From assembly GCF_006937785.1 (NCBI RefSeq), contig NZ_SJEE01000028.1:1-64000 (forward strand): a DNA stretch of 64,000 nt, in the 5' to 3' direction. Positions 35,622-45,153 of the stretch are shown here, in pieces. Each line of letters begins with the position of its first letter. Within the stretch, counting starts at the first letter, position 1. The notes beneath the pieces are model-generated. The model saw only the letters and a program-made list of their open reading frames with translations. It ran no database searches and was not told where the DNA came from. The position numbers and the translations under genes were made by a program. This stretch comes from Pseudanabaena sp. UWO311 (GTDB lineage: Bacteria > Cyanobacteriota > Cyanobacteriia > Pseudanabaenales > Pseudanabaenaceae).

Positions 35622-37232
35622 ATGTTAAAAACTTTCGTTATCATTCGCCAAACCGTAATTGTAACTATTTGTTCGTTTACACTTACGGCAGGCGAACTTG
35701 TGCAAGCTCAAACAGAATCAGATCCTATTCTTAAAATTGGTATTGTCCAACGTTTTGGGGAAAGACCGCAGGATCGGCTTACACTAAAGGCTCCCTCAGG
35801 TGGCAAACTGACCCTTTCTTTTCCATCTGCTGACGGGAAAAGCACACAAACCTTAAGCAGCGATCGCCTAGTTATTGAAATTGCCTCACAGCAATTAACG
35901 CAACCCATACTTGAAGAGAAGTTAGTCCTCAGTAATCATCGCAGTTTTGAGAATGCGGCAGCAAGTGCTTTCCATTGGAATGAGAAGGGTATACAGACTG
36001 AAATTGCTCAACCGAGACGTTGGCAAGTCTGGGCAAAGCGCGATATATATGCCTCGATGTTATTGCGCTATTTGCTTTTTTATACTCTACGATCGCAAGG
36101 CAATCTGACAGTTCAGCTTGATCGTCGGATACTGCCCCAAAAAGCGATCGCTTCATGGACAGTGGGAGATTTTCGGTATAACCGCGATCGCCTTGATGTC
36201 ATTAGCAGTAATGGTATTGTCGAAGTGAGCTATCAAAGAGAGAATAAGGCTGAGATTAGCAATCGAGCTTATGCGGGTAGCTTGAGATTACAACCTAATG
36301 CTCATCAAAGTTTTACCTTAGTCAATAACGTTCCTTTAGAAACTTATGTGCGCGGTGTAGTTCCCCATGAAATTGGTTACAAGGCTCCCTATGCGTCTGT
36401 ACAAGCCCAAGCTATCTTGGCGCGTACTTATGTGCTGGCCAGTTTGCACCGCTTTAAGGTCGATGAATACGAACTTTGTGCTGATACACAATGCCAAGTA
36501 TATCGAGGTTTAGAGGATACGACTGAAGTCGCCGATCGCGCGATCGCCGATACCAGAGGCTTGGTTCTCACCTATAACAATCGGGTGATCGATGCACTCT
36601 ATTCGTCAACGACTGGTGGTATTACCGCAGACTATAACGACATTTGGGATGGAACTGCACGCCCCTATTTGCAATCGGTACTAGATCTTGCCAATCGTCC
36701 TGAAAATCTGCGATCGGCAAATATTGCTGATGATAAAAATCTCAAAGCATTTTTAGAACGTCAACAGGGATTTAATGAAGATGGGTGGAAAAATCTGCGT
36801 TGGCGGAGAGTTGGCTCATTAGAAGAATTACAGACTTCCTTGAAAAAGTTTTTACGATTCTCTGGAGACAGTACAACCAATTTTAGTGCGATTAAACAAT
36901 TGCAAGTCTCAAAAAGAGCTGCGTCAGGACGAGTTTTGGAATTAGAAGTAACAACTGATACTGGCAAAATCCTCGTCAAAAAAGATGAAATTATCGATGC
37001 TTTCGATCCACCTGACAGCACTTTCTTTAAACTAGATCCGATTTATCAAGATAAAGTTTTGAGTGGTTATGCTTTTGTTGGTGGTGGCTTAGGACATGGC
37101 GTGGGCATGAGTCAAACAGGTTCTTATAATTTAGCTCGCATGGGTTGGTCTTACGATCGCATTCTCAACTTTTATTACACGAATGCGCAGTTACAAAAAC
37201 TACGTCCCGAACATTACACGCCTCGACAATAA
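35622..37232 (+). CDS. SpoIID/LytB-domain exported protein
   Basis: A 536-residue protein with an N-terminal signal (about 1-28, ending TAGELVQAQ). The SpoIID domain is at about 215-500: VPLETYVRGVVPHEIGYKAP, then VQAQAILARTYVLAS, DALYSSTTGGITADYNDIWDG and the C-terminal GLGHGVGMSQTGSYNLARMG. SpoIID proteins are peptidoglycan lytic transglycosylases acting on denuded glycans; the catalytic Glu (VPHEIGY) and GHGVGMSQ loop are kept. In cyanobacteria the family is linked to cell-wall remodelling, including septal pores in filamentous forms (inference). Followed by a convergent terminator shared with chlD. Confidence 0.92.
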   Translation: MLKTFVIIRQTVIVTICSFTLTAGELVQAQTESDPILKIGIVQRFGERPQDRLTLKAPSGGKLTLSFPSADGKSTQTLSSDRLVIEIASQQLTQPILEEKLVLSNHRSFENAAASAFHWNEKGIQTEIAQPRRWQVWAKRDIYASMLLRYLLFYTLRSQGNLTVQLDRRILPQKAIASWTVGDFRYNRDRLDVISSNGIVEVSYQRENKAEISNRAYAGSLRLQPNAHQSFTLVNNVPLETYVRGVVPHEIGYKAPYASVQAQAILARTYVLASLHRFKVDEYELCADTQCQVYRGLEDTTEVADRAIADTRGLVLTYNNRVIDALYSSTTGGITADYNDIWDGTARPYLQSVLDLANRPENLRSANIADDKNLKAFLERQQGFNEDGWKNLRWRRVGSLEELQTSLKKFLRFSGDSTTNFSAIKQLQVSKRAASGRVLELEVTTDTGKILVKKDEIIDAFDPPDSTFFKLDPIYQDKVLSGYAFVGGGLGHGVGMSQTGSYNLARMGWSYDRILNFYYTNAQLQKLRPEHYTPRQ

Positions 37233-37264
37233 AAAATGCCCGCATAGCGGGCGTTTTTTTATTG
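37227..37264. terminator. Convergent terminator SpoIID gene / chlD
   Basis: Stem GCCCGC-ATA-GCGGGC with CAATAAAAAA and TTTTTTATTG outer arms, one mismatch. It overlaps the stop codon of the SpoIID gene and ends 5 bp before the chlD stop. Confidence 0.88.
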
Positions 37265-37268
37265 AGTT

Positions 37269-39317
37269 TTATTGACGCAGATCGGCGATCGCACTGAGCG
37301 CAACATTTGCGATCGCCTGATCGGTCGCTTTGGGCAAATGGTAATACTTCCCACCACCTGCGGCAGCAAGTTCCTTTGCAAAGCCAGTAGACACGAATTT
37401 GTTTTCTGTATCAATTACCAATAGCCCTAAATTTAAAGCGCGAACTTTGCGACAAATATCGATCAATTCCGCTTTAATATCAGGCTTGTTTTCAGGATCA
37501 ATCGGTTCACCCATCGATCGCGCTAGAGGCACATTGCCACGACCATCCGTAATCGCCACAATCGTCACCGAGCCAACATCACCTGACTGGCGAGCATTCA
37601 TGGCAACACGCACCGCTTGAGTTAAGCCATGCGCCAAAGGAGAACCACCTCCGCAAGGCATTGTATCCAAACGACGACGCGCCGCTTCAATGGAGCGGGT
37701 TGGGGGTAGTAATACATCTGCTTTTTCACCGCGAAAGGGAATCAGAGAAATCTGATCGCGATTTTGATAGCTATCGGTTAACATCCGTAAAGCCGCACCC
37801 TTAGCTGATTGCATCCGATTCAATGCCATCGATCCAGACGCATCCACCAAGAAAATCGTCAACGCTCCTGCCTTACGAGCCAGCTTCTTCGCTCTGATAT
37901 CCACATCTTCAACGATGACTTTACGATGCGGTTGGCGCAATCTTCTCGCTTTTTGATAGGGAGCCGAGGCTCGAAGTGTGGCATCTACTGCTATGCGATC
38001 GCTCTTTCCTTGAGGCAAAATTGGCTTGATATAACGCCCTCGCTCTTGGGAGTAGATAACATTGCGTGTACCCGATCGCCCTTGCTTCTGCATTGACTGA
38101 GCAAAGAAGAGAACTTCTGGATCAAGAATTACTCCTTCAGGATCAAAGACAAACTCTTCAGGGATTTCAGGAGATTCATCCTGCTCTTGTTCTTGTTCCT
38201 GATCCTCTTGATCTTCATTCTGTTCTTGTTCGCCATCATCTTGATCTGGCGGTGGAGGTGGTGCTTGCTGCTGTTGCTGCTGTTCGGGTTGTTGTTGCTC
38301 AGGAGAAAGCGGCGATCGCGGCACGATTACCAATTCCACTGCTTGACGCAAATCATCGGCATTAACTTGAGTCCGACTTTCCAACGCCGCCGCCGCTTTA
38401 GCTACTCGCAGAGCGAATAACTCAGCCCGATGTCCTTGGACTCCACCCCGCACTGCTTCCGCAACAAGATACTGAATCTGCGCTCTCGAAATTGTGATAT
38501 CTTTTAGCCATTCTCGCGCCAAAATAATCTGTGTTCGCAGATCATCAATATCCGAGTCATAACTACTCAAAAATGCTTCAGGGGAATTGGCATAACCCAA
38601 CACCATATCTACTGCTTCCACTCGTTGATCGAGGGAGAGAACTCCATCTGCCGAGAGATTAATTGCAATACGATCCATCAAATGCTCGCCTAATGTCCCC
38701 TCTTCTGGGTTATAGGTAGCAATTAGCAAAGGTTGACAGGGATGTTGATAACTAATGCCTTCTCGTTCGACTTGGTTGTAGCCTGTGGAGAGAACTGAAA
38801 GCAATAAATTAGAAATCTGCGGATCGAGTAAATTAATCTCATCGATATAGAGAACGCCGCGATGAGCTTCTGCTAAAATCCCTGGTTGAAATATGGTCTG
38901 TCCCTCACGTACCGACCGACTCACATCCACCGAACCGATCAGCCGATCTTCAGTAATTCCTAAAGGGATCTGAATAAATGGCGCAGGGATAACTTTAGTT
39001 TCGATTTCGCTAAGCTCTTTGCCCTGCATCGCTTCAACCAAGGCATCATCCCATTCATCAGGATTAGTAGGATCACAGTTACTCAGAGAGGCGATCGCGA
39101 CTTCAATGGGAGGTAGCAAGGCATGAATACCACGCGCAAGTACGGATTTAGCTGTGCCGCGTCTACCTGCGAGGGCAATGCCCCCGAGGCAAGGATCGAT
39201 CGCTGCAAGTAGTAAAGCGGTTTTAATCGCTTCTTGACCGACCACAGCCGCAAGGGGAAATGTGATAGGGGTATAGGAGATGTTTGTTGTTGAAGGGGCG
39301 GGCGGCGAAAAGACCAT
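37269..39317 (-). CDS. chlD: Magnesium chelatase subunit D
   Basis: A 682-residue subunit of the Mg-chelatase (ChlH-ChlI-ChlD) that inserts Mg into protoporphyrin IX. The N-terminal AAA+ half has [13 protein letters not shown] (Walker A-like, degenerate as usual for D) and [11 protein letters not shown]. The linker is an acidic/proline-rich stretch with Q/P/E/D runs at about residues 355-400. The C-terminal von Willebrand A domain has the MIDAS motif [13 protein letters not shown] and TDGRGN. Length and sequence are of the cyanobacterial ChlD type, in contrast to the purple-type BchNBL at 53664-57663. Monocistronic. Confidence 0.96.
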   Translation of the reverse strand: MVFSPPAPSTTNISYTPITFPLAAVVGQEAIKTALLLAAIDPCLGGIALAGRRGTAKSVLARGIHALLPPIEVAIASLSNCDPTNPDEWDDALVEAMQGKELSEIETKVIPAPFIQIPLGITEDRLIGSVDVSRSVREGQTIFQPGILAEAHRGVLYIDEINLLDPQISNLLLSVLSTGYNQVEREGISYQHPCQPLLIATYNPEEGTLGEHLMDRIAINLSADGVLSLDQRVEAVDMVLGYANSPEAFLSSYDSDIDDLRTQIILAREWLKDITISRAQIQYLVAEAVRGGVQGHRAELFALRVAKAAAALESRTQVNADDLRQAVELVIVPRSPLSPEQQQPEQQQQQQAPPPPPDQDDGEQEQNEDQEDQEQEQEQDESPEIPEEFVFDPEGVILDPEVLFFAQSMQKQGRSGTRNVIYSQERGRYIKPILPQGKSDRIAVDATLRASAPYQKARRLRQPHRKVIVEDVDIRAKKLARKAGALTIFLVDASGSMALNRMQSAKGAALRMLTDSYQNRDQISLIPFRGEKADVLLPPTRSIEAARRRLDTMPCGGGSPLAHGLTQAVRVAMNARQSGDVGSVTIVAITDGRGNVPLARSMGEPIDPENKPDIKAELIDICRKVRALNLGLLVIDTENKFVSTGFAKELAAAGGGKYYHLPKATDQAIANVALSAIADLRQ

Positions 39318-39500
39318 GCGATCGAGTTATATAAAAGTTTTAGAAATTATAAATATTTTCCCAATTATAGCGGTTTGTCGGTCAGCAAGCCTAGCGCTGT
39401 TTGATTTAGGATAATAGACTGCATTATTAGATACTTAAAGGTTGCTACAATAGTATTTGCGTGAATTATTCACGTATTTTTGCCTTTTGAGTAAAAAATT

Positions 39501-40793
39501 ATGCTTTTAGATTTTACTGTAGAGAACTTTCGCTCGATTAAGGGTGCGGAAACGCTTAGTGCTGTGGCGGCGAGTAAGAGCAAATCTAAAGCCAGTAATA
39601 GTGAGAGCGGTCGTCGAATTAAGTCTGATGATGAAATTGCCGAGCCTTTTCACGTTGAGGGTTGGGATATTGATGTTTTGCCAGTAATCGCAATCTTTGG
39701 CGCTAATGCTTCAGGTAAAAGCAATGTCTTAAAAGCTCTTAATTATTTGCTCAAGTTTATGTCAGAGGGAAATTATGATCGTGGAGCAGAATTAATACCT
39801 TTTAAGCTAAATCAACAAAGTAGGGAAAGTCCAAGTTCTTTTAAGCTTCGTATTTTATTTGATGGAACGATATATATTTATTCTTTAATCTTGAATAGTA
39901 ATCGGATACTTTCAGAAAAGCTAGAATATGCCCTAGTCTCTACAAAACGATATCGACTCTTGTATTCTCGATTTTGGAATGAAGAACATCAAAAATTTGA
40001 GTGGAAAAATGGTTCGGATTTTTCAGGCGCACATATTCAACTCGAAAAAAACTTGCAGGAACGTGAGCCTTTCACAAGTCTTTTCTCGAAGCTAGAAATT
40101 CAAGTAATTGATGCTTTTACGTTATGGTTTAGCGCAAGTTTTATGGCTAACGCTTTAAGTAATACTATGTATATCAATGTTATGTGGAATCTTAGTCAAA
40201 CTTCAAATCCAGAATTTTCTCCATTTTTAGAAAGAGCAAAAAAACTTTTAATTAAATTTGATACTGGCTTACATGATATTCAAATTAAAAAATCAAAAGA
40301 TAATGAAATGGATATAGAAGTTACAGCATTCCATAAAACTGAGCAGGGAGAAATACTTTCTTGGAAATTTGAAGAAGAATCTACAGGTACTCAAAGTTTA
40401 TTCAATTTGGCTGCTAGCATAGAATTTATACTTCAAGGATATTTACCCTTGGTAATTGATGAGTTAGGTTCAAATCTTCATCCAAATATAGTTCACAATA
40501 TTGTTCAACTTTTTCAAGACAAACAAACAAACCCTAAACGCGCTCAATTAATCTTTACGAGTCACGATAATACTTTACAGAGAAATAATTTATTGCGGCG
40601 AGATCAGATTTGGTTTACACAGAAGCGTCCTGACCAAAGTACAGAGCTATATTCACTTAGCGATTTTAAAGTGCGTAATGATTTAGCAATTGACAAAGCA
40701 TATCTAGATGGAAGATTTGGAGCAGTTCCATTTATTTCTGATGAAGATGAGGAGCCAACAAATTCAGAGGAGAAGGATAAAGACAATGGCTAA
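39501..40793 (+). CDS. RloA-like AAA ATPase
   Basis: A 430-residue ABC/SMC-like ATPase. Start LLDFTVENFRSIKGAETLSA is the standard opening of this group; Walker A FGANASGKSNVLKAL near residue 76, signature region EEESTGTQSLFNLAASI near 290, Walker B LPLVIDELGSNLHP near 317 and switch His in FTSHDNTLQRN near 352. The gene overlaps the RloB gene by 8 bp (40786-40793). RloA/RloB are a two-gene pair first noted inside restriction-modification loci; here they stand alone between chlD and a porin. The C-terminus is highly acidic. Function as a defence module is inference. Confidence 0.87.
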   Translation: MLLDFTVENFRSIKGAETLSAVAASKSKSKASNSESGRRIKSDDEIAEPFHVEGWDIDVLPVIAIFGANASGKSNVLKALNYLLKFMSEGNYDRGAELIPFKLNQQSRESPSSFKLRILFDGTIYIYSLILNSNRILSEKLEYALVSTKRYRLLYSRFWNEEHQKFEWKNGSDFSGAHIQLEKNLQEREPFTSLFSKLEIQVIDAFTLWFSASFMANALSNTMYINVMWNLSQTSNPEFSPFLERAKKLLIKFDTGLHDIQIKKSKDNEMDIEVTAFHKTEQGEILSWKFEEESTGTQSLFNLAASIEFILQGYLPLVIDELGSNLHPNIVHNIVQLFQDKQTNPKRAQLIFTSHDNTLQRNNLLRRDQIWFTQKRPDQSTELYSLSDFKVRNDLAIDKAYLDGRFGAVPFISDEDEEPTNSEEKDKDNG

Positions 40794-41418
40794 ATCTTCT
40801 CTCAAAAGAAATGCTCCCACAAAAACAGTTGGCAAAAAGATTTTGATAGCCTGTGAAGGAAAGCAGACAGAGCCAAAATATTTCAATGCAATTCGTCAAG
40901 ATCTACGCCTTACCACCGTACAAGTTTTGATACTTCCCCACGATGGAACCGATCCGCTTAGCGTTGTCAACGCAGTATTAGAAGCCAGAAAAGATAAAAA
41001 ACGCGAAAAGACTTGGTTTGACGATCAAGATTCAGCTTGGGCAGTCTTTGATGGTGATGAACATATCGCCAATAATCGCCCCAACTGGTGTCAAGCCATT
41101 CAGATTGCTAAACATCAAAAAATTAATCTTGCAATCACCAATCCTAGTATCGAATTTTGGTATCTCATTCATTTTCAAGCTCACTCAGCGATTATTGCAC
41201 GAGATAAAGCAAAAGACCGCTTAAAACAGCATATTCCTAACTACGACAAAGCCCGATGCTATTATCCAGAAAAGCTAAAGGAGCTGACTCAAGATGCGAT
41301 CGCAAGAGCAAAAGATCTTGATAACTTAGCCAAACAAAATAAACTAGCTGAATATGCAAATCCCTGCTGTAGCGGTATCTCTCAATTAGTCGATATGCTT
41401 TTGGGAATGGGCAACTGA
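40786..41418 (+). CDS. RloB-like protein, Toprim-like nuclease candidate
   Basis: A 210-residue RloB (PF13707) protein. Opening KILIACEGKQTEPKYFNAI holds the metal Glu (CEG) and the later WAVFDGDEH holds a DxD pair, the layout of a Toprim-type active site; TNPSIEFWYLIHF is the family signature. The open frame extends upstream, but ATG at 40786, preceded by AGGAGAAGG, starts MAKSSLKRNAP and overlaps the ATPase gene end, so this start is preferred. It is likely the effector controlled by the adjacent ATPase. Confidence 0.87.
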   Translation: MAKSSLKRNAPTKTVGKKILIACEGKQTEPKYFNAIRQDLRLTTVQVLILPHDGTDPLSVVNAVLEARKDKKREKTWFDDQDSAWAVFDGDEHIANNRPNWCQAIQIAKHQKINLAITNPSIEFWYLIHFQAHSAIIARDKAKDRLKQHIPNYDKARCYYPEKLKELTQDAIARAKDLDNLAKQNKLAEYANPCCSGISQLVDMLLGMGN

Positions 41419-41429
41419 TTTTTCTTATT

Positions 41430-41467
41430 CCCCTCTCCTTTGCAAGGAGAGGGGCTAGGGGTGAGGT
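41430..41467. repeat. Common cyanobacterial hairpin repeat
   Basis: CCCCTCTCCTT-TGC-AAGGAGAGGGG followed by CTAGGGGTGAGG. This sequence is a widespread dispersed repeat in cyanobacterial genomes; here it sits in the 55-bp gap between the convergent rloB and porin genes and may help termination. Confidence 0.75.
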
Positions 41468-41473
41468 TTTTAT

Positions 41474-43081
41474 CTAGAACGAGAATACAGTTCTCAATGT
41501 ACCGACAGTGATGGTACTATTGCCACTGTTGTTATTGGGATTGAAAATGAACTGCAAGTCAGGAGTGATGCTGATATTGCTAGAGATTGGGAAACGATAG
41601 AACATCTCCACATTAGTTTGAGTGGCATTGCCCACATTGCTCTCGATGAAAGGTTGTCCAACTGCGATCGCAGCCATCGCACCTTCCTTAAATAAATCAG
41701 GAAATGCGAAACCCGCAGACCAAGTTTGAGGGCTAAGAGAGGTATTACCTGAAACTGTGTAGCTGGGGAGTGCTGCGGAAATAGCATTGCTGCGATTACT
41801 GATGTTGCCAAATCCATAGCGGCCAAAAAGCGCCACAGATTTATTAAAAGCCCACTCAAGGTTTACCCCGCCCGTGTTGTAGTCCAGATTATTCACTGAA
41901 GCACGAGTATATTGCAAACGGATTGCAAACGGACTCTCATCATTCGCATTTTTTGGCGCAAATTCTAGCTCAAGCGTACCTTGATAGGGATCGCCAAATA
42001 AACCTCGATTGATGGTTCCGTTAGAAGTAGGGCTATTAGCATTTTGGGCTACATAGCCTGCTCTTAAAGTAAAAGCACTACCACCAAAGTTCCATGCGAT
42101 CGCAGCACCAGCACCATCATTCACAGGCAAAATCAGGGGGTTATTTATAAACATTCCACTGGAAAAATCGGCTGACTCATCATTAGCAAAGCTATTGGCA
42201 TCAAGATGATCATTCAGCGACATATTTGTCCCAATCGAAGCGCGGATATCTTTGCCAATCGGGAAATCGTAACGCAAGCGATTTAATGTTGCAGTCGTAC
42301 CAGCGCCACTGTAATCAAATTTAGAACTGTTCCCAAATCCTGTAAAACCTAATAAGCTAGCAGGGGCATCTAGCTGATTATTAAGCCCTGTTCCGCCATT
42401 GCCAAGTTCGATTCGGGTTAACAACAAATCTTCGCCAGTGAAACTAGTTTTAAAGTTCAGGCGTACACGGCTGATTACAGTTGCATTGACTTTGCCAGCA
42501 TTGGTTGTCGCCGATCCAGTTGAGTCCAGCAGAAAATCATTACCTGAGCTTCCCGCAGAGACAGCCGCGATCACTTGACCTTCAAGCTTAGTCGTAGTTG
42601 AAAATTGCTGCGCTTCGAGCTTGGCAATTTTGGTATCAAGAGTATCGACACGACCGCGCAAAGTGGCAAGTTCAGCCGCAAATTCTTCTTGCAATTTTTG
42701 TAAAGTGGCAAGATCTTCTTTGCTAACCTTATCAGCTAGCCCTGCGGAAATAATTTCATTGATTTTATCGAGACAAGCATTTAAACCTGCGGCAAATTCA
42801 TAGCGACTGGTTGCCTGCTTACCGCGAAAGGTTCTATCAGGGTAACCTGCGATACATCCATAGCGCTCAACTAGGGACTGCAAGGCGGTAAAAGCCCAAT
42901 CAGTCGGACGTACATCACTGAGTTGTGAAACGGATGTGACATTTTGCGTTAGGACATCTTTAGTTGGTGGTAACGACTGAGCCGCTGCACTAGACATGCT
43001 GCTGGGCAATACTCCGATCGCAGAACAGGCGATCGCGCCAACTAGAGACTTTTGTACCTGGTCAAACCAAATTTTCGACAT
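41474..43081 (-). CDS. SLH-domain iron uptake porin (OprB-like)
   Basis: A 535-residue outer-membrane beta-barrel. Signal peptide about 1-34; then an SLH module near 55-110 (VRPTDWAFTALQSLVERYG and TFRGKQATSRYEFAAGLNA), which binds the pyruvylated wall polymer; a coiled coil at 125-160; then the OprB-type barrel ending in Phe (LRTVFSF). Such porins in cyanobacteria were shown to pass inorganic iron. Ribosome site GAGGAG precedes the ATG at 43081. A Fur box stands about 205 bp upstream, consistent with iron control. Confidence 0.93.
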   Translation of the reverse strand: MSKIWFDQVQKSLVGAIACSAIGVLPSSMSSAAAQSLPPTKDVLTQNVTSVSQLSDVRPTDWAFTALQSLVERYGCIAGYPDRTFRGKQATSRYEFAAGLNACLDKINEIISAGLADKVSKEDLATLQKLQEEFAAELATLRGRVDTLDTKIAKLEAQQFSTTTKLEGQVIAAVSAGSSGNDFLLDSTGSATTNAGKVNATVISRVRLNFKTSFTGEDLLLTRIELGNGGTGLNNQLDAPASLLGFTGFGNSSKFDYSGAGTTATLNRLRYDFPIGKDIRASIGTNMSLNDHLDANSFANDESADFSSGMFINNPLILPVNDGAGAAIAWNFGGSAFTLRAGYVAQNANSPTSNGTINRGLFGDPYQGTLELEFAPKNANDESPFAIRLQYTRASVNNLDYNTGGVNLEWAFNKSVALFGRYGFGNISNRSNAISAALPSYTVSGNTSLSPQTWSAGFAFPDLFKEGAMAAIAVGQPFIESNVGNATQTNVEMFYRFPISSNISITPDLQFIFNPNNNSGNSTITVGTLRTVFSF

Positions 43082-43285
43082 AGATTAACTCCTCACTTGC
43101 GTATTACGTAAACCTTAATAGTAACTAATATCATTAAAGAGAACTAATATAAATATTTTTATAACTTTTAGACCCAAATAAATCATGCTTTCAATAAAAA
43201 GATTTGACTATTAATTGCAATAATATTTGCGTTAAGCCTACTCAAACTCTTACACCAGAAATTATATTTATCTGACTATTATTCC

Positions 43286-43304
43286 AAGAATGATAATCAT
43301 TATC
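43286..43304. promoter_or_regulatory. Fur box
   Basis: The 19-mer ending ATGATAATCATTATC agrees with the classical Fur consensus at 17 of 19 positions and is nearly palindromic. It lies in the 393-bp divergent gap 43082-43474 between the iron porin and zwf. Its distance (about 205 bp to the porin start, 170 bp to zwf) leaves room for long leaders on either side. No other gene or clear motif is visible in the gap. Confidence 0.85.
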
Positions 43305-43474
43305 ATACACGATGCGAGGATTTGAACAGTGCTTTCCCTAATTTGGAGGGTATTTAGACCCGCGATGCTGTAAATCCCCAAACTAAGACAAGTGATCCTA
43401 AAGGAAAACAGACGATATTGTTAGAAAAATGAATATATTGGCTAGAATCTACCTAGCGTTCAACAAACGAGCCT

Positions 43475-45004
43475 GTGGTACAAATACTCGAAAATCCCTT
43501 ACGGGTTGGTTTACAGCAAGAAAGAACACCTGAACCTCTGATCCTTGTGATCTTTGGTGCGTCTGGTGATTTGACTATTCGCAAGCTAGTTCCAGCGATC
43601 TATCATCTCAAACAGCAGCGTCGGTTGCCGCCAGAACTCACAATCGTGGGTGTGGCTCGAAGACCTTGGAGTCACGACTACTTTCGTGAACAAATGCGCG
43701 AGGGCGTAGAAAAGTTCTCCGTAGGTATTGGCGCTGAAGCAATTTGGCAAGATTTTGCTGAAGGCTTATATTATCAATCCCTTGATATGAGCAATCTTGA
43801 GGATTATAAAAAGCTTGATGAATTTCTAAATCAAATTGACAAAGAAAGGGGTACTCGCGGTAATCGAGTCTTTTATTTAGCCGTTTCACCCAATTACTTT
43901 ACCGATGCGATCGAGAAGTTGGGGCAAGCTGGGATGATCAAGAATGCTGACAAGACTCGGCTTGTGATTGAGAAACCCTTTGGTCGAGATTTGTCATCAT
44001 GTCAAGATCTCAACCGAGTAGTTCAGAAAGCTTGTGACGAAAAACAGATTTATCGGATTGATCATTATTTAGGAAAAGAGACCGTTCAGAATCTTTTGGT
44101 GCTGCGATTTGCCAATGCGATTTTTGAACCACTATGGAATCGTCAGTTTATCGACCATATCCAAATTACGGTCGCCGAAACCGTTGGTGTTGAGGATCGA
44201 GCTGGCTATTATGAAAACTCTGGGGCGCTCAGAGATATGCTGCAAAATCATTTGATGCAACTTTTCTGCTTGACAGCGATGGAACCACCTAACGCCATGG
44301 ATGCAGACTCTCTGCGAAATGAAAAAGTTAAGGTGATCCAAGCAACCCGACTCGCCGATACACGCCGCCTAGAGCGATCATGTGTACGAGCGCAATATGG
44401 ACAGGGCTGGATGAAGGGTAAACAGGTAGAAGGCTATCGCCTTGAACCTAATGTTAATCCTGATTCTTTAGTGCCAACCTATGTAGCCATGAAATTTGAA
44501 GTAAACAACTGGCGTTGGCAAGGTGTTCCTTTCTATTTACGAACTGGCAAACGGATGCCAAAAAAAGTCAGCGAAATTGCGATTCAGTTTCGTGATGTGC
44601 CTTATTTACTATTTCAGTCAGCCGCAAAGCAGGTTTCACCTAACGTGCTGACACTCAGAATCCAGCCTAATGAGGGCGTAGCTCTGAAATTTGAGGCAAA
44701 GATGCCAGGAGCCGACCTGCGATCGCGATCGGTAGAAATGGACTTCGGCTATGGTAAAACCTTTGGTATCGAAGGCTCCGACGCTTATGATCGTCTATTG
44801 CTAGACTGTATGTTGGGCGATCAGACGCTATTTACGCGCGGTGACGAAGTGGAAGCCGCGTGGAAAGTGGTGACACCCGCGCTTACTGCATGGGAAATGC
44901 CTAATGATCCCAGCGTCGTGCCTCAATACGAAGCAGGAACTTGGGGCCCATCTGAAGCCGAACAACTGATCGAACGTGATGGACGACAGTGGCGACGGCT
45001 TTGA
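43475..45004 (+). CDS. zwf: Glucose-6-phosphate 1-dehydrogenase
   Basis: A 509-residue enzyme oxidising glucose-6-phosphate with NADP, entry to the oxidative pentose phosphate pathway used in the dark. NADP-binding [12 protein letters not shown] near residue 28; active-site signature [12 protein letters not shown] near 200; EKPFGRDL near 165. Start is GTG at 43475. It precedes opcA, its allosteric activator, with 149 bp of tandem AATTCGT-type repeats in between. In cyanobacteria the enzyme is redox-regulated via OpcA and thioredoxin. Confidence 0.97.
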   Translation: MVQILENPLRVGLQQERTPEPLILVIFGASGDLTIRKLVPAIYHLKQQRRLPPELTIVGVARRPWSHDYFREQMREGVEKFSVGIGAEAIWQDFAEGLYYQSLDMSNLEDYKKLDEFLNQIDKERGTRGNRVFYLAVSPNYFTDAIEKLGQAGMIKNADKTRLVIEKPFGRDLSSCQDLNRVVQKACDEKQIYRIDHYLGKETVQNLLVLRFANAIFEPLWNRQFIDHIQITVAETVGVEDRAGYYENSGALRDMLQNHLMQLFCLTAMEPPNAMDADSLRNEKVKVIQATRLADTRRLERSCVRAQYGQGWMKGKQVEGYRLEPNVNPDSLVPTYVAMKFEVNNWRWQGVPFYLRTGKRMPKKVSEIAIQFRDVPYLLFQSAAKQVSPNVLTLRIQPNEGVALKFEAKMPGADLRSRSVEMDFGYGKTFGIEGSDAYDRLLLDCMLGDQTLFTRGDEVEAAWKVVTPALTAWEMPNDPSVVPQYEAGTWGPSEAEQLIERDGRQWRRL

Positions 45005-45008
45005 TCAA

Positions 45009-45153
45009 TTAGGAATTACGAATTACGAATTACGATCTAATTTCCTTAAATTTATAATTTGTAATTCCCAATTCCCTACTCGTAATTCGTAATTCGTAAT
45101 TTGCAATTTGCAATTCGTAATTCCCAATTCGTAATTCGTAATTTATAATTCCC
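45009..45153. repeat. AATTACGA/AATTCGT short tandem repeat tract
   Basis: About 145 bp formed mostly of heptamer-like units GAATTAC, TAATTCG and TAATTTG in both orientations. It fills nearly all the gap between zwf and opcA. Similar GTAATTC-based short repeats are common in cyanobacterial intergenic DNA. Possible hairpins among inverse units could weaken read-through. Confidence 0.85.

Noticed and set aside
37809-38365. Plus-strand frames with leucine/arginine runs inside chlD
   Set aside because: Shadows of the Q/P/E/D-rich linker of ChlD.
45009-45153. Replication origin or DnaA-box cluster
   Set aside because: The AATTCGT units do not match TTATCCACA-type boxes and no dnaA/dnaN gene is near.
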